Shown: one piece after another, positions 62,739 through 64,000 of the stretch
How positions within the stretch are numbered: position 1 is the stretch's first letter
Layout of the letters: every line of letters starts with the position of its first letter
Source: Actibacterium ureilyticum
GTDB lineage: Bacteria; Pseudomonadota; Alphaproteobacteria; Rhodobacterales; Rhodobacteraceae
Length of the DNA: 64,000 nt
Reading direction: 5' to 3'
Assembly (NCBI RefSeq): GCF_002285435.1
Contig: NZ_NSBT01000007.1
Coordinates: 58,501-122,500, forward strand
Translations under genes and position numbers: made by a program
The notes under the pieces: model-generated
Seen by the model: only the letters and a program-made list of their open reading frames with translations
Databases searched by the model: none
What the model was told of the DNA's origin: nothing

Positions 62739-63659
62739 ATGACTGGATCGAAAACACGTCTTGGATGGTCGGACGTGACGCCGCAGCATCTGTTCATGAA
62801 CCGCCGGCAGATGATCGGGGCCTCTGTCGCCTGGGCGGGTCTGGCCGGCACCGCGATGGCGGCCACGGACGATGCGGTCAGCCCCTATTCCACGGATGCC
62901 GAGCCCAACAGCTTCGAAGACATCACCCAATATTGCAATTTCTACGAGTTCGGCACCGGCAAGGGCGACCCGGCCCGCTTTGCGGGTGCGCTGACCACCG
63001 ACCCCTGGGCGGTGCAGATCGACGGCATGGTGGACCGCCCCGGCAGCTATGACCTGGGCGATATCCTGTCGAAGGTCACGCTGGAGGAACGCATCTATCG
63101 CTTCCGCTGTGTCGAGGCCTGGTCGATGGTCATCCCCTGGACCGGGTTCGAACTGCGCAGCCTGCTGGAGCAGGTGGGCGTTCAGCCCGGCGCCAAGTAT
63201 GTTGCGATGGAAACCCTGCTGCGCCCCGAGGAAATGCCGGGCCAGCGCCGGCGTTCGCTGGACTGGCCCTATCGCGAAGGGCTGCGCCTGGACGAGGCGA
63301 TGCACCCGCTGACCATCATGGCGACCGGCCTTTACGGTCAGGACCTGCCGAACCAGAACGGCGCGCCGCTGCGGCTGGTGGTGCCGTGGAAATACGGGTT
63401 CAAGTCGATCAAGTCCGTGGTGCGCATCACCCTGACGGACACCCAGCCCGAAACCACCTGGAACATGCTGGCCCCGCGTGAATACGGGTTCTACAGCAAC
63501 GTGAACCCGACGGTGGACCACCCCCGCTGGAGCCAGGCCACCGAACGCGCCGTGGGCGGCGGGCTGTTCGCCAAGCGGCAGCCGACGCTGATGTATAATG
63601 GCTATGGCGACGAGGTCGCGTCGCTGTATGACGGCATGGACCTGGCCGAGCATTACTGA
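62739..63659 (+). CDS. msrP: Protein-methionine-sulfoxide reductase catalytic subunit MsrP
   Basis: The 306-residue protein starts [20 protein letters not shown] with GGAGA before ATG 62739; an ATG at 62727 is the alternative. The Tat-type signal [17 protein letters not shown] is at residues 21-37. The molybdenum ligand is Cys124 in [14 protein letters not shown]. MsrP (YedY) repairs oxidised methionine in periplasmic proteins using electrons from MsrQ, whose gene overlaps (TGATG). Confidence 0.94.
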   Translation: MTGSKTRLGWSDVTPQHLFMNRRQMIGASVAWAGLAGTAMAATDDAVSPYSTDAEPNSFEDITQYCNFYEFGTGKGDPARFAGALTTDPWAVQIDGMVDRPGSYDLGDILSKVTLEERIYRFRCVEAWSMVIPWTGFELRSLLEQVGVQPGAKYVAMETLLRPEEMPGQRRRSLDWPYREGLRLDEAMHPLTIMATGLYGQDLPNQNGAPLRLVVPWKYGFKSIKSVVRITLTDTQPETTWNMLAPREYGFYSNVNPTVDHPRWSQATERAVGGGLFAKRQPTLMYNGYGDEVASLYDGMDLAEHY

Positions 63660-64000
63660 TGGGCCTTGTCGACCGGATCAACCGCGCCGCCCGCGCCTTG
63701 CCGGAATGGCCGGCCTATGTGATCGGGATGGTCCCGGCGGCGCTGCTGATCTGGCAGGCGCCGACCGGCGGGCTGGGCATCGATCCGGTCAAGGCGCTGG
63801 AACACCGGCTGGGCCTGACCGCGCTGCAATTCCTGATCGCCACCTTATGCGTGACCCCGCTGATGCGGTTCGCGGGCATACGGCTGTTGAAGTTCCGGCG
63901 CGCGCTGGGGCTTCTGGCCTTTGCCTATGCCATTTTGCATCTGCTGGTCTGGGGGCTGCTGGACATGCAGCTGCTCTGGACGCAGATCGCGGCGGACCTG
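63659..64000 (+). CDS. msrQ: MsrQ heme-binding membrane subunit (3' partial)
   Basis: The frame opens at ATG 63659, overlapping the msrP stop, and is still open at the right edge after 114 codons. It reads [20 protein letters not shown], then hydrophobic helices with LEHRLGLTALQFLIATLCVTP (in parts) and LGLLAFAYAILHLLVW, a good match to the ferric-reductase-like MsrQ (YedZ). It passes electrons from quinol to MsrP. Confidence 0.92.
   Translation, partial: MGLVDRINRAARALPEWPAYVIGMVPAALLIWQAPTGGLGIDPVKALEHRLGLTALQFLIATLCVTPLMRFAGIRLLKFRRALGLLAFAYAILHLLVWGLLDMQLLWTQIAADL

Noticed and set aside
1..64000. CRISPR arrays, insertion sequences, prophage genes
   Set aside because: No regularly spaced direct repeats, transposase-like frames or phage structural genes were seen.

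Overview
The window is chromosomal DNA from an alphaproteobacterium, most likely of the Rhodobacterales (Roseobacter/Paracoccus relatives). The grounds are high GC, dense overlapping genes, a set of small families typical of that order (DUF3035 lipoprotein, DUF1523, DUF3775, DUF1674/SDHAF4), a VPLPA-CTERM exported protein, a class I PHA synthase, endonuclease-type MutL, and an FnrL-like box. The genus was inferred from gene content only. No insertion sequence, integrase, CRISPR array or rRNA was seen. Two tRNAs (Pro-CGG, Val-GAC) are present.

Layout. 1-3183: end of a hydantoinase/oxoprolinase pair (hyuA partial, hyuB). 3414-4924: a lower-GC divergent pair, an Lrp/AsnC regulator and an RhtA-like amino-acid exporter, next to tRNA-Pro. 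5266-13140: a minus-strand run of very closely spaced or overlapping genes built round an AAA+ ATPase, with a coiled-coil protein, three small membrane proteins and two soluble proteins of unknown function. Inside it lies a low-GC two-gene islet (DUF2188 plus a TIR-like protein). This run is the best candidate for an undescribed system. 13270-15516: an M20 deacylase and a membrane acyltransferase. 15987-19751: a compact glucosylglycerate module, with a GH13_18 phosphorylase converging on a glucosyl-3-phosphoglycerate synthase and phosphatase. 19840-32273: housekeeping genes, mostly on the plus strand (SDHAF4-like, rsmB, heparinase-like, purH, lspA, DUF3035, two M16 peptidases, mutL, a small ORF, rmuC, DUF3775). 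32278-36071: a saccharopine dehydrogenase-like protein and a two-component pair.

36274-45239 is a branched-chain-amino-acid-type ABC transporter operon bracketed by two acyl-CoA ligase-like genes. The second ligase lacks the usual adenylation P-loop. Two small membrane-protein genes, one of them antisense, sit between the permease genes. 45377-46575: a SRPBCC protein overlapping an ECF-type sigma factor. 46579-49782: PHA synthase, rpmJ, tRNA-Val and N-formylglutamate amidohydrolase. 49787-57213: dinB, SPFH/NfeD pair, an unknown membrane protein, HxlR regulator with divergent NAD(P)-binding oxidoreductase, pyrF, a SIMPL protein, a spondin-domain VPLPA-CTERM protein and a small hypothetical protein. 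57338-64000: clpB with a possible heat-shock promoter, a basic hypothetical protein, DUF302 and a membrane glutamate-synthase-like protein sharing a divergent promoter with an FNR-type box, then msrP and the start of msrQ.

Most functional assignments rest on recognisable motifs and family resemblance read by eye; no database search was run. Many long ORFs antisense to GC-rich genes were judged to be shadows and left out.
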